A DNA stretch of 64,000 nucleotides. Origin: an uncultured Alphaproteobacteria bacterium (GTDB lineage: Bacteria; Pseudomonadota; Alphaproteobacteria; RF32; CAG-239). The DNA is taken from positions 124,001 to 188,000 of the forward strand of contig CAKQRQ010000001.1 in the NCBI GenBank assembly GCA_934271465.1. The letters are read 5' to 3'. This document shows positions 6,431 to 15,335 of this stretch, piece by piece. The position numbers and the translations under genes were made by a program. The notes beneath the pieces were generated by a model, which saw only the letters and a program-made list of their open reading frames with translations, was not told the DNA's origin and did no database searches. Position 1 is the first letter of the stretch. Each line of letters starts with the position of its first letter.

Positions 6431-8407
6431 TTACTTCAGGCTATCTTTGACGGCATCAACCACTTCTTCAACCGTGATACCGAAATATTTGTAAAGTTCA
6501 GCCCCGGGAGCCGATGCCCCGAAACCGTCCATTCCAATAATATCGCCCTTGAGACCGACATATTTCTCCCAACCGAATTTTGAGGCAGCCTCAACCGCAA
6601 TGCGCGGCGCCGTGCCCAAGATTTCTTCCTGATATAAAATATCTTGCTTATCAAAAAGCTCCGCACAAGGCATTGACACAACCGCAACCTCAATACCGTC
6701 TTCTTTGAGCTTGTTGCGCGCCTCGACTGCCAATCCGACTTCTGATCCCGTGGCAATCAACGTGGCCTGACGCTTTTTAGCATCGCCGGCAATAATATAA
6801 GCCCCGCGCGCCGACAGATTGAGTTTTGTCTCCTCTCTCAAGGCCGGCAAAGTCTGGCGGCTCAATGCCAAGATGCTCGGCGTTGAGGTCTGCTCAATTG
6901 CCAAAGCCCAAGCTTCAGCTGTTTCGACTACATCACACGGGCGGAAAGTCAGAATATTAGGCATGGCGCGGAAAGAAGCCAGCTGCTCAATCGGCTGATG
7001 AGTCGGGCCGTCTTCGCCGACGCCGATAGAATCGTGCGTCATTACATAAATTGTATGCAGCCCCATCAGTGCAGCCAGGCGCATGGACGGACGCAAATAA
7101 TCCGAAAAGACAAAAAATGTTCCGCCAAACGGCAAAATTCCGCCATGCAAAGCCATACCGTTCATCATGGCGCCCATGGCGTGTTCTCTGATGCCGTATT
7201 CAATATTGTTACCGTTATAATCTTTGGCCGTGATTGTCTTGGTTGTCTTGGTCATAATCATATTCGGTCCGGCCAAATCCGCCGACCCGCCGACCAACTG
7301 CGGCACATACGGCATAATGGCTTCCAGACACATTTGAGAAGCTTTGCGGCTGGCCACAGCGACCTTGTCTTTGGCAGCTTGAGCTTTCATCTTGTTCAGC
7401 TCTTTATCCCAACCTTTGGGCAATTTGCCCTCTATAATGTCCAAAAACTCTTTGCCCTTGGCTTTGGCTCTTTTCTGCCAATCTTTATCCGATGCCTCGG
7501 AACGCTTGCCGGCAGCGCGCCAGTCGTTCAAAATCTCTTCAGGGACTTCAAATGGTTCGGCCGTCCAGCCGAGTTTTTGACGCATGGCGGCCAATTCGTC
7601 CGCGCCCAAAGGCGCTCCGTGGCATTTGGGCGAATTGCATTTTGTCGGCGCCCCGAAACCGATTGTCGTTTTGCAGGCAATCATTGTCGGTTTGTCCGAT
7701 TTTTTGGCTTTTTTAAGAGCCTCGTCAATCTGGCAGAAGTTGTGTCCGTCTATTTCTATTGTGTTCCAACCGTTGGCCTTAAAGCGCGCAACCTGATTTG
7801 TCGATGAGGCGACATCAACGTGCCCGTCAATCGTCACATTGTTATTATCCCACAGAGCAATCAACTTGTTAAGCTTCAAGTGTCCGGCCAAAGAAATGGC
7901 TTCTTCGGAAATGCCTTCCATCAAGCAGCCGTCGCCCATAATCACATAGGTATAATGGTCACAGACATCGCTGCCGTATTTGGCCGAGATGATTTTTTCG
8001 GCCAAGGCCATGCCCACCGCCGATGAAATGCCCTGCCCCAAGGGACCTGTCGTCATATCAATTCCCTCAAGATGGCCGTATTCAGGGTGGCCGGCCGTTT
8101 TGGCGCCCAGCTGGCGGAAATTCATCAAATCTTCTTTGTCAATGTCCTTATAGCCCATCAGATAAAAAACAGAATAGAGCAAACTTGACGCATGTCCCGC
8201 TGACAAGACAAAACGGTCTCTATCAAACCAACGCGGATTTTTAGGGTTTACTTTGATGTGCTTGGCAAACAACATTGTTGCGACATCGGCTATTCCCAAA
8301 GGCATTCCGGGGTGGCCGGATTTGGCTTTTTCTATCATTTCGACCGACAAAAAGCGAATCGCATTTGCCATTTGCTTTTCTTTATGATGACATGAGCATA
8401 AAAACAT
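6431..8407 (-). CDS. tkt: transketolase
   Basis: 658-aa thiamine-diphosphate enzyme moving two-carbon units between pentose-phosphate and glycolytic sugars. Landmarks in order: KSGHPGMPLGIA near the N-terminus, GPLGQGISSAVGMA, the ThDP motif GDGCLMEGISEEA..NNN, the pyrimidine-domain GGTFFVFSDY..MTHDSIGVGEDGPTHQPIEQ, and LSRQTLP. Usual family length. The ATG at 8407 has GGGAG at good spacing and gives the N-terminus MFLCSCHHKEK before the conserved ANAIRFLS, so this start is kept although a Met lies nearer the domain. It directly follows the lipoprotein gene at 8420, probably as one transcript. Confidence 0.97.
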   Translation of the reverse strand: MFLCSCHHKEKQMANAIRFLSVEMIEKAKSGHPGMPLGIADVATMLFAKHIKVNPKNPRWFDRDRFVLSAGHASSLLYSVFYLMGYKDIDKEDLMNFRQLGAKTAGHPEYGHLEGIDMTTGPLGQGISSAVGMALAEKIISAKYGSDVCDHYTYVIMGDGCLMEGISEEAISLAGHLKLNKLIALWDNNNVTIDGHVDVASSTNQVARFKANGWNTIEIDGHNFCQIDEALKKAKKSDKPTMIACKTTIGFGAPTKCNSPKCHGAPLGADELAAMRQKLGWTAEPFEVPEEILNDWRAAGKRSEASDKDWQKRAKAKGKEFLDIIEGKLPKGWDKELNKMKAQAAKDKVAVASRKASQMCLEAIMPYVPQLVGGSADLAGPNMIMTKTTKTITAKDYNGNNIEYGIREHAMGAMMNGMALHGGILPFGGTFFVFSDYLRPSMRLAALMGLHTIYVMTHDSIGVGEDGPTHQPIEQLASFRAMPNILTFRPCDVVETAEAWALAIEQTSTPSILALSRQTLPALREETKLNLSARGAYIIAGDAKKRQATLIATGSEVGLAVEARNKLKEDGIEVAVVSMPCAELFDKQDILYQEEILGTAPRIAVEAASKFGWEKYVGLKGDIIGMDGFGASAPGAELYKYFGITVEEVVDAVKDSLK

Positions 8408-8419
8408 TATTTTCTCCCA

Positions 8420-9073
8420 TTAGTTTTGACAATTGTTTTTCGGACGATTTTTCTTCACAACCAAAGGCTTGTTTTCGGTTTCGGAATAAATGATTTCCTC
8501 GTCCGCGCCAACCTCCAGATAGACATTTTTAATTTGGGGTGCAGCGGCTGCCTCTAATTCTTTTTGTGTGATATATTTGTAATCGATATCATACATTTTT
8601 TTATTGGCGTTCATTTCTGTCGCAGACAACACCAGCCCCGTATCCAGATAAAAATCACCGTAAGGCGGCATTGGTATTCGGGCGGAGGTCGGCTTTCCCC
8701 TCAGGGTTACTTCGGTCTGCCCTGCCGGCATGGAAAAGGTTTGGTTTGCCGTATAAGTTCCCATATAATCCGGCGCGGCCGGCGATGTTTTGAGATATGA
8801 AGCCACATCAAAAACGGAACGTGAACTCTCCCGCAGACGGCGCACCTTGAACAACGGCGTTACCACCGCATAGCGCCTGTTGCTTGTCGGTTCGGTATAG
8901 CAATATCTGTCCACCCCGACTAATTTTATTTGAAAATCATTTGCGCGCCCGTTTCCTGAAAAAACTTTTGAGGTTTCATCTGGAATATTAATCATTGGGC
9001 AACCGGCTTCCTCAGGAGCTTGGGCACAGGCCGCCGCCCCCAACACACAAGCCAAAATCAAAAATCGTTTCAT
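8420..9073 (-). CDS. putative lipoprotein of unknown function
   Basis: 217 aa. N-terminus MKRFLILACVLGAAAC is a lipoprotein signal with the lipidated Cys at residue 16, so it should be exported and membrane anchored. The rest has no domain I recognise; it has two further Cys near positions 25 and 59 and a Lys/Asn-rich tail (KKNRPKNNCQN). The start has AGGGG about seven bases upstream. Lies 12 bases before tkt on the same strand. Confidence 0.8.
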   Translation of the reverse strand: MKRFLILACVLGAAACAQAPEEAGCPMINIPDETSKVFSGNGRANDFQIKLVGVDRYCYTEPTSNRRYAVVTPLFKVRRLRESSRSVFDVASYLKTSPAAPDYMGTYTANQTFSMPAGQTEVTLRGKPTSARIPMPPYGDFYLDTGLVLSATEMNANKKMYDIDYKYITQKELEAAAAPQIKNVYLEVGADEEIIYSETENKPLVVKKNRPKNNCQN

Positions 9074-9105
9074 TAAACGCCCCTTTGTTATGCCGCTAGT
9101 TTAAT

Positions 9106-10242
9106 TTATATCTTTTCTTTTGTAAAGCAGGCAACCAACTCGCTGTGATCAGAATAGACAAACTGGTCAACCATGGTTATTTCTTTGAGTCTCCAACCGC
9201 CTGATAACAACTGTCCGGCATCATTGACAAATGTCTCGGGATTGCATGACACCGCCACGATTATCTCAGGCTTGCCACCGCATTTGGCTAATTCGGCGCA
9301 CAAGGCTTTTGCACCGGCGCGCGGCGGGTCAAACACAACCGCCTCAAAATTTTTGAGTTCATTTTCGGTATAGGGATATTTGAACAGGTTTTTATTCTCC
9401 ACCCGCACATTGGTCAGGCAATTGCGGTTCAAAGAGTCTTGGAACCCTTTCAACAGCGCTTTGGACGAATCGGCCGCTGTTATTTTGACGCCGGACAAAC
9501 CGGCTAGCACATAAGAAAATGTTCCAACGCCGCAAAACAAATCGGCCACCTGCCCTTTGATATCTTTCAGATAAGACAAAACCAGACTGCTTAATGCCTC
9601 TTGTCCGGCTTTGGAGGGCTGTAAAAATGTTCCGGCCGGAATAGAAACTTCATAATTGCCTATATGAATAATCGGGCGGAGTTTTTCAACAATCGTTTCT
9701 GCCTCGTCCATCGGCGTCCGCCGGTGGGAAACGCGAATAATTTTATCTTCGGCGGCTATGGTTTCCGAGATAACCAGCCGGTGCGCCAACGGCAATTCGG
9801 CATCATATTCCAACACGACGTCAATTCCGTTATCCGCCGCACAGACAAAAACATCTCCTGCCGACACGGCTTTTGTGAGCAGCTTTTTGCCTTTTTTCTC
9901 GGTATAGGTTTCTTTGCAAATATTTTCGACGAGTGTTCGAATCGCCTGCAAACTTTTATTTAATTCCGGCGTCAACAGAGGGCATTTTTCAATATCAACA
10001 ATCTGATGGGAGCCTTTTTGATTAAATCCGAATGTCAATTTTTTCTTTTTATACTCAAAAGCAAATGTCGCCCGCCGACGCACGCCGTCCGGAATGAAAA
10101 CAGGAGCATTAAATTTGCCGTCTTCAATCTTGAGTTTTGACAGGCATTTTTTGAATCGCTCGTTTTTTAAGGCTTGATAATCGCTTTCGGACAAGTGCCG
10201 CAAAGAGCAGCCGCCGCAGATATTTTCCAAAGGACAGTTCAT
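9106..10242 (-). CDS. 23S rRNA (uracil-5-)-methyltransferase, RlmC/RlmD type
   Basis: 378 aa. Begins with a Cys-rich 4Fe-4S motif (CPLENICGGCSLRHL, fourth Cys in EKCPLL). It lacks an obvious N-terminal TRAM domain. Then come the SAM-binding VADLFCGVGTFSYVLAG, the substrate motif FDPPRAGA, and the catalytic VSCNPETF with the nucleophilic Cys. It methylates a uracil C5 in 23S rRNA using S-adenosylmethionine; which position cannot be told from sequence alone. Start MNCPLEN is chosen because GGAG lies about ten bases upstream and the upstream gene's stop is next to it; a longer frame would overlap that gene by more than 100 bases. Confidence 0.9.
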   Translation of the reverse strand: MNCPLENICGGCSLRHLSESDYQALKNERFKKCLSKLKIEDGKFNAPVFIPDGVRRRATFAFEYKKKKLTFGFNQKGSHQIVDIEKCPLLTPELNKSLQAIRTLVENICKETYTEKKGKKLLTKAVSAGDVFVCAADNGIDVVLEYDAELPLAHRLVISETIAAEDKIIRVSHRRTPMDEAETIVEKLRPIIHIGNYEVSIPAGTFLQPSKAGQEALSSLVLSYLKDIKGQVADLFCGVGTFSYVLAGLSGVKITAADSSKALLKGFQDSLNRNCLTNVRVENKNLFKYPYTENELKNFEAVVFDPPRAGAKALCAELAKCGGKPEIIVAVSCNPETFVNDAGQLLSGGWRLKEITMVDQFVYSDHSELVACFTKEKI

Positions 10243-10246
10243 TGTT

Positions 10247-11911
10247 CTACTTCTCCGTTGCCGCCTTGCCGTCCAAAAGTGAAATTTCAGCTTTGTTTTC
10301 GGCGTCAAACACCGGATGTTCCGTCTGTCTTTCGGAATGAGCCAGTTTTTTATGCTCAAAATCGACCAAGTCTTCCGGCTTAAAGACTTCTACACGGTTA
10401 CGACCGTTTTGTTTGGCGCGGTAAAGCGCCGCATCGGCCGTTTTAACCAGTGTATCCACATTATCCGAAATTTCCGAGGAAGACACCCCGATTGACACTG
10501 TAAAACGCACTTCCTGATTGTCATCGGAATAAACAATAACAGAAGCTATTGCCTCCCTTAGACGCTCGGCAACTTTATCAGCCTGATCCGCCGCGGTGTC
10601 TGCCAAGAAGACAACAAACTCTTCTCCGCCGTAACGTGCGACAATATCGCCGTCACGCAACGCCTTTACAGCTTTTGCGGCCAACTCTATCAAAACCTTA
10701 TCGCCGATTTTATGTCCGTAAGTGTCATTAACTTTTTTGAACAAATCGGCATCAAGCATTAATACACTATATGGTTTGTTTTCTTTTTGGGCTGCTTCTA
10801 TGAGCTTCTTGGCTTCCGACTCAAAATACCGGCGGTTAAACAGCGATGTCAGAGGATCTCGAACAGCTTGATTTTGAAGAATCGTCTCCCGATTTTTACG
10901 GGAAGTAATGTCTTGGAAGGCCGAATATAAAGCCATATTGTAGTTATATTCCACAATATTTGCCGACGTAAGCAGCCAAAAAGGCGTCGGATCAAAAGGC
11001 GTCCTGACCAAAACTTCAAAATCCTGAACTTCCTTTTGTTCTTCCAGCCTCTCCAACAAGAGCCTTCTGTTATCTGAATCCGCAAAGAAATCCTTCAGAT
11101 GATACCTTTCGGGCTGTTCCGGATCTATCCCGAACAACCTTGAGGCATTGTCATTAACCAGAATAATTCTATCATCACCCAGCCTTGAGATAATAATCGG
11201 AAACGGAGATGCCTTAATTATTTCCTCCAGCTTTCGATTATACTTTTCTATCTTTAATTCGGTTTTTTCCAAACGTTCGTCCTTCGCATCGGCTTTCATC
11301 ATCAAAAAACTCAACGCATAAATGAAATAAGACATCGGTGTTATATACCACGGCACAACAACACCGATAAACCTGAGCAACAGAACAGCTATCAGTCCTA
11401 ATGTGACCAACAATGCCGTTACATATCCGTTTTTTTCTGGTGTTGAGAATCGTGAAATTAATCCTACGGATAAATACAACAGCGCCGCAAGCGGAAAAAT
11501 AAAGCGCATTTTATTAACGATATCGCCGGAAGGAACAACTAACGTAAACCACACAACGGCGCCCAATCCGAGTCCTCCCAGAATCCAAACAGGCAGCGGA
11601 TGCGCCCTGTCTGATGACGAGGCTATAAAATATGACGCCGCTATTGACATCAAAATCATAGATAACAGGAATAAGGCTAATTCTATGGTCATATGCAGCT
11701 CAACATTTTTTCCTGCTTCAAAATCTGCAACAGCAACCGCCTCAACCCATGTGCCGAAAAAGTCAAGCACAATTGCCCCGCTCAAAAAAACTATCGGCTT
11801 GAATAAAGATTTTTCCTTTGAGGCAAAAAACGCCGAAAAGCCCAAGCAAAGCAATGCAAATATTGTCATTACCTGTCCGCTTGTCCATGAAAAAATTTCA
11901 AAACTTCCCAT
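10247..11911 (-). CDS. membrane diguanylate cyclase (TM sensor, PAS, GGDEF)
   Basis: 554 aa. Residues about 1-215 contain around seven hydrophobic helices (membrane sensor). A PAS-like domain follows (about 230-345, FPIIISRLGDDRIILVNDNASRLFG). The C-terminal GGDEF domain (about 365-525) carries RDPLTSLFNRRYFE and the active-site RYGGEEFVVFL, which is catalytically competent. It makes cyclic di-GMP from GTP. The I-site RxxD upstream of GGEEF is represented by KALRDGD (LRDGD rather than canonical), so product inhibition is uncertain. Start chosen at MGSFEIF with AAGGA upstream; a TTG 15 bases earlier is unlikely. With fliI, fliJ and ctrA nearby it fits motility and cell-cycle control. Confidence 0.93.
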   Translation of the reverse strand: MGSFEIFSWTSGQVMTIFALLCLGFSAFFASKEKSLFKPIVFLSGAIVLDFFGTWVEAVAVADFEAGKNVELHMTIELALFLLSMILMSIAASYFIASSSDRAHPLPVWILGGLGLGAVVWFTLVVPSGDIVNKMRFIFPLAALLYLSVGLISRFSTPEKNGYVTALLVTLGLIAVLLLRFIGVVVPWYITPMSYFIYALSFLMMKADAKDERLEKTELKIEKYNRKLEEIIKASPFPIIISRLGDDRIILVNDNASRLFGIDPEQPERYHLKDFFADSDNRRLLLERLEEQKEVQDFEVLVRTPFDPTPFWLLTSANIVEYNYNMALYSAFQDITSRKNRETILQNQAVRDPLTSLFNRRYFESEAKKLIEAAQKENKPYSVLMLDADLFKKVNDTYGHKIGDKVLIELAAKAVKALRDGDIVARYGGEEFVVFLADTAADQADKVAERLREAIASVIVYSDDNQEVRFTVSIGVSSSEISDNVDTLVKTADAALYRAKQNGRNRVEVFKPEDLVDFEHKKLAHSERQTEHPVFDAENKAEISLLDGKAATEK

Positions 11912-12066
11912 TTTTGTTCCTTGCAATAATTATTATTTGGTTTAACATAAGATACAGATTGTTAAAATATAATAAAGTTTATCCGAATTGACAAACTTTT
12001 AAAGCTTTTTAAATTAAGATATAGAATTATATGTGTTAACTCGTTTCAACCTAACAGGAAACCGCA

Positions 12067-13239
12067 ATGAATATATCCATACCGTCGCATTTAAGCAATC
12101 ATCTTGAACTCCATTACAATAAGCGCCGTTCTTTCTTGACAGACAGAGCCAACCTCAAGCTCCTGCTTCCGGGAATCGTCTTTGGATTTTTGTTGTTTTT
12201 GCTCGGATGTTATGAGTGGACAAACTCCCTGCGCGGCGGCGAGGAAATTATTCCCGCATTGGATATCTCGACTTATCAGCCCGTTCTTTCTGTATGGTTC
12301 TTTGATTTGTGCTTTATTTTGGTTGGTGTGGGTATGGTTGTTACGGATATTCTGCTCTATGTTCGTTATAACAAATATAAATTTCAAAAAGACAAAGTTA
12401 TTCTTATTAAACGCCCCGTTTTCCATCACAAAATTATTGTTGAGGAAAGCTTAAAAAACTATACGGGTGTTCGGTTTCGAGTTGAATTTTTGCAATCTGG
12501 ATTCTTGACGAAAAATCGTTATGTTGTTGAGCTCTACCACCCGAATCCAGACAAAATCATTCCGCTGTATTTATCGACCTCGCCGAAGGGCGTCCGCCAA
12601 AAATGGAAAGAATATGCCAAGAAATTTAATCTGCCTGCCATGATTGATACGGATGACGGCCTTAAATCCATTGCCGTCAAAGATTTAAGCAAATCTTTAA
12701 AGGCTTTATATAAACAGGGATTGATTAAAGATACCTACGACAGCTATGATTCCCTGCCCAGCGCCATTACCTTTGTCCGCAAAAAAGACAAGATGGTTCT
12801 TAAAGTGCGCAAAATCGTTTGGGACGCTTATAATCTTCTGGCTTGGTGCGCTGTTTTTCTTATTGCGCTTATTGTTTTGATGGTTTTGCTTAACCTCGGC
12901 ACTTTCAAACAAGTCTTTGCCTCAACGCTTTATACGATGTCTTTTATCGGAATAGCAGCCATTATCGTCGTTGTGCAGATTTTATTCCGCAAAGAAAAGC
13001 TTGTTATCAAAAAGCATAAAATCGTTAACACGCACAAATATATGCTTTTTTCAACAAAACATAACGAGATTATGAAAAAAGATATTGAAGCCATTGAAGT
13101 TACGGAAAACCCCGCAACCGGCCGTTATTTTGTTTCAATTATCTCAGGAGATAACACCATTACTTTCGGCTCCAAAATGAGTATTAAGGATTTGCAATGG
13201 ATTAAAAAGTTCTTGATTCATGAAATTGTTAAACCCTAA
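12067..13239 (+). CDS. membrane protein with two TM-pair plus PH-like halves
   Basis: 390 aa, not recognised as a named family. Two hydrophobic helices at about 32-50 and 78-100 are followed by a soluble beta-rich stretch (100-180). After a linker, two more helices (about 258-280 and 285-307) are followed by a second beta-rich stretch (KLVIKKHKIVNTHKYMLF ... IEAIEVTENPATGRYFVSIISGDNTITFGSKMS). The halves resemble each other in layout and resemble bacterial PH-like (bPH) membrane proteins: hydrophobic pair, then strands that start with V-I-K-x-(P/H). AGGAAACCGCA precedes the ATG. Stands alone, divergent from the cyclase gene. Confidence 0.7.
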   Translation: MNISIPSHLSNHLELHYNKRRSFLTDRANLKLLLPGIVFGFLLFLLGCYEWTNSLRGGEEIIPALDISTYQPVLSVWFFDLCFILVGVGMVVTDILLYVRYNKYKFQKDKVILIKRPVFHHKIIVEESLKNYTGVRFRVEFLQSGFLTKNRYVVELYHPNPDKIIPLYLSTSPKGVRQKWKEYAKKFNLPAMIDTDDGLKSIAVKDLSKSLKALYKQGLIKDTYDSYDSLPSAITFVRKKDKMVLKVRKIVWDAYNLLAWCAVFLIALIVLMVLLNLGTFKQVFASTLYTMSFIGIAAIIVVVQILFRKEKLVIKKHKIVNTHKYMLFSTKHNEIMKKDIEAIEVTENPATGRYFVSIISGDNTITFGSKMSIKDLQWIKKFLIHEIVKP

Positions 13240-13309
13240 AATTTGCTTTGCCTTAAATTCAAAAATGAGTTATAACTGTTTTTAATTTTTATATAACACG
13301 GAGAATCCC

Positions 13310-13987
13310 ATGAAAAATAAACTTTCAGATAAAATGAATGAAGATGCTTTGCTGCGTGAAGTTGTTGATGATGTCAAAAACGAACAACTTCAAAAAATTT
13401 GGAACAAATACGGCTTATCCATTATTATCGGCGTCGCCCTTATCCTGACGGCCGCTCTTAGCTATGAGAGCCTCAAAAACTGGCAGGAAAAAAATCAACA
13501 AAAGCTCTCAAATGCTTATTCTGTTGCACTTTCTTTGCAAGGACAGGGACGGCTGGATGAAAGTTTGGAAGTTTACGGAACTTTGGCCGATAAAGCTTCC
13601 GGCGTATATGCTGATTTGGCTAAACTTCAAATTGCCGGCATCTATTCGGAGCAAGGCAAACAAGAAGATGCTGTCTCCGTTTTGACGGCTTTGACAGAGC
13701 AAGCCTCTGTTGCACAAATGCGTCATATTGCCGCCCTCAAGCTGGCTTCTCTTAAAATTGATTCCGGGGCTCCGGCTCAGGAGATTGAAGCTCTCCTTCA
13801 ACCTGTTTTGGCTGATGAGGCTCAAGCTGATGTTGCCAAAGAACTTTCGGCAATGCTTGATATCAGAGAAAACAATATTTCCGCGGCAAAAGCCAAATAT
13901 GAAGAAATTGCTTCATCGGCAACGGCTTCTGATACTTTAAAAGCCCGCGCACAAGATATGATTGCTCTGTTGGCTGAAAAAAATTAA
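13310..13987 (+). CDS. TPR-like membrane-anchored protein (YfgM type)
   Basis: 225 aa. One membrane helix near residues 36-56 (YGLSIIIGVALILTAALSY), with the N-terminus inside, then a periplasmic helical-repeat part with TPR_21-like periodicity (LQGQGRLDESLEVYGTLADKASG, IYSEQGKQEDAVSVLTAL). In many Proteobacteria this protein stands directly before bamB and der, as here, and is linked to envelope protein biogenesis. GGAGAATCCC precedes the ATG. Confidence 0.88.
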   Translation: MKNKLSDKMNEDALLREVVDDVKNEQLQKIWNKYGLSIIIGVALILTAALSYESLKNWQEKNQQKLSNAYSVALSLQGQGRLDESLEVYGTLADKASGVYADLAKLQIAGIYSEQGKQEDAVSVLTALTEQASVAQMRHIAALKLASLKIDSGAPAQEIEALLQPVLADEAQADVAKELSAMLDIRENNISAAKAKYEEIASSATASDTLKARAQDMIALLAEKN

Positions 13988-14009
13988 TTTTGACGCAGGA
14001 TCAACTTCA

Positions 14010-15326
14010 ATGAAAAAAATTCTTTACACTTGTGTTGCCGTTTCTCTGTTGAGCGGATGCGGTTTGTTCGGAAAAGACGCGCTTGATATTGAGGGCGAGC
14101 GCATCAGCGTCATCAGAGAGGATAAAAACTTGCAACCCGAATTTGCTGCGGGGCAAGTCAAAATTAAATTGCCGCGAGCCTTTACAAACACGTCTTGGAC
14201 GCAAAGCGGCATGACATCAGAACATATCGGCGGCCACCTTAAGGCCGGCGGCAATCTTGATGAAATCTGGTCTGTTTCTTTTGGAGAGGGATCGTCTAAA
14301 CGCAACACTCTCGTTTCAACGCCTATTGTTTTTGATCAAAAAGTTTTGACTATTGACACGCAAGGAATTGTCAAGGCCTTTGACCTGAACACAGGCAAAC
14401 AGCTTTGGAAAAAACGTTTGAAACATGCTAATAAAGAAGCCCGTAAGACTTCTATTGCCGGCGGAGGGGTTGCAGCTTTCGGAGATAAGATTTTTGCCAC
14501 AACGGGATTTGGAAAAGTCTTTGCCTTGTCTCTTGAAGACGGAAATATTGTTTGGGAACAAGATTTGAAAGCCCCTATCCGCATTTCCCCGACAGTCAAT
14601 GAAGATTTGGTCATAGCTCAAACATTGGATAATGCTCTGTATGCCCTTAACATCAATACCGGAGACATTGTTTGGAAAGATAAACAAGAGGCCGAAAACA
14701 CCATCATGGTCGGCGGGGCAGCTCCTGCTTACAAGCCGACGGCGGATTTGGTCGTTGCGGCTTTTTCAAACGGGCAGCTTCAGGCCTACAAAGCCTCAAC
14801 CGGCACGCCTTTGTGGTCTGAATGGCTTGTTTCCGCAGCACAAACAGAGTCCATGGCCGATATTACATCGGTTAAGGCCAATCCGATTATTGATGAAAGT
14901 CTTGTTTTTGCCGTCGGATACAACAGTCCTTTAATGGCCGTTGATATTCGCACAGGTGTTAAACTTTGGCAAAAAGATATTGCGGCGGCTTCTCAGCCTT
15001 GGGTCGGTGGAAAATTTCTGTTTGTTTTGACGACGGACGGTGATTTGGCTGCTTTGGATAAGCAGACCGGAAAAGTTGTTTGGACGACAATCATTCCTTA
15101 TGCTCAAGATGATGAAAAAGCCGGTGTCTTTGCATCTGGGCCGATTTTGGCAAACGATGCCCTTTTGGTTGTCTCCTCTAACGGAAAACTTTTCTCCATC
15201 TCGCCTTACAATGGCCGTATCATGGGCATTGCCGAGGTCGAAGACGGCATTGAAACAGCTCCCGTCATGGCGGAAGAAACGTTATTCCTTACCACCAAAG
15301 ACGCCGATATAACCGCTTACAGATAG
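14010..15326 (+). CDS. bamB: outer membrane protein assembly factor BamB
   Basis: 438-aa lipoprotein. Signal MKKILYTCVAVSLLSGC with lipidated Cys at residue 17, then a PQQ-type eight-bladed beta-propeller, with repeats such as AFDLNTGKQLWKKRL, LSLEDGNIVWEQDLKA, LNINTGDIVWKDK, VDIRTGVKLWQKDI and LDKQTGKVVWTTI. BamB supports the BamA complex that inserts beta-barrel proteins in the outer membrane. The start at the lipoprotein signal has AGGA upstream; a longer frame from 13962 overlaps the upstream gene and would mask the signal peptide. Middle gene of the TPR-bamB-der block. Confidence 0.95.
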   Translation: MKKILYTCVAVSLLSGCGLFGKDALDIEGERISVIREDKNLQPEFAAGQVKIKLPRAFTNTSWTQSGMTSEHIGGHLKAGGNLDEIWSVSFGEGSSKRNTLVSTPIVFDQKVLTIDTQGIVKAFDLNTGKQLWKKRLKHANKEARKTSIAGGGVAAFGDKIFATTGFGKVFALSLEDGNIVWEQDLKAPIRISPTVNEDLVIAQTLDNALYALNINTGDIVWKDKQEAENTIMVGGAAPAYKPTADLVVAAFSNGQLQAYKASTGTPLWSEWLVSAAQTESMADITSVKANPIIDESLVFAVGYNSPLMAVDIRTGVKLWQKDIAAASQPWVGGKFLFVLTTDGDLAALDKQTGKVVWTTIIPYAQDDEKAGVFASGPILANDALLVVSSNGKLFSISPYNGRIMGIAEVEDGIETAPVMAEETLFLTTKDADITAYR

Positions 15327-15335
15327 AGATTGATT

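Noticed and set aside
6998..7807. 269-codon plus-strand frame opposite tkt
   Set aside because: Antisense shadow of transketolase with no ribosome-binding site.
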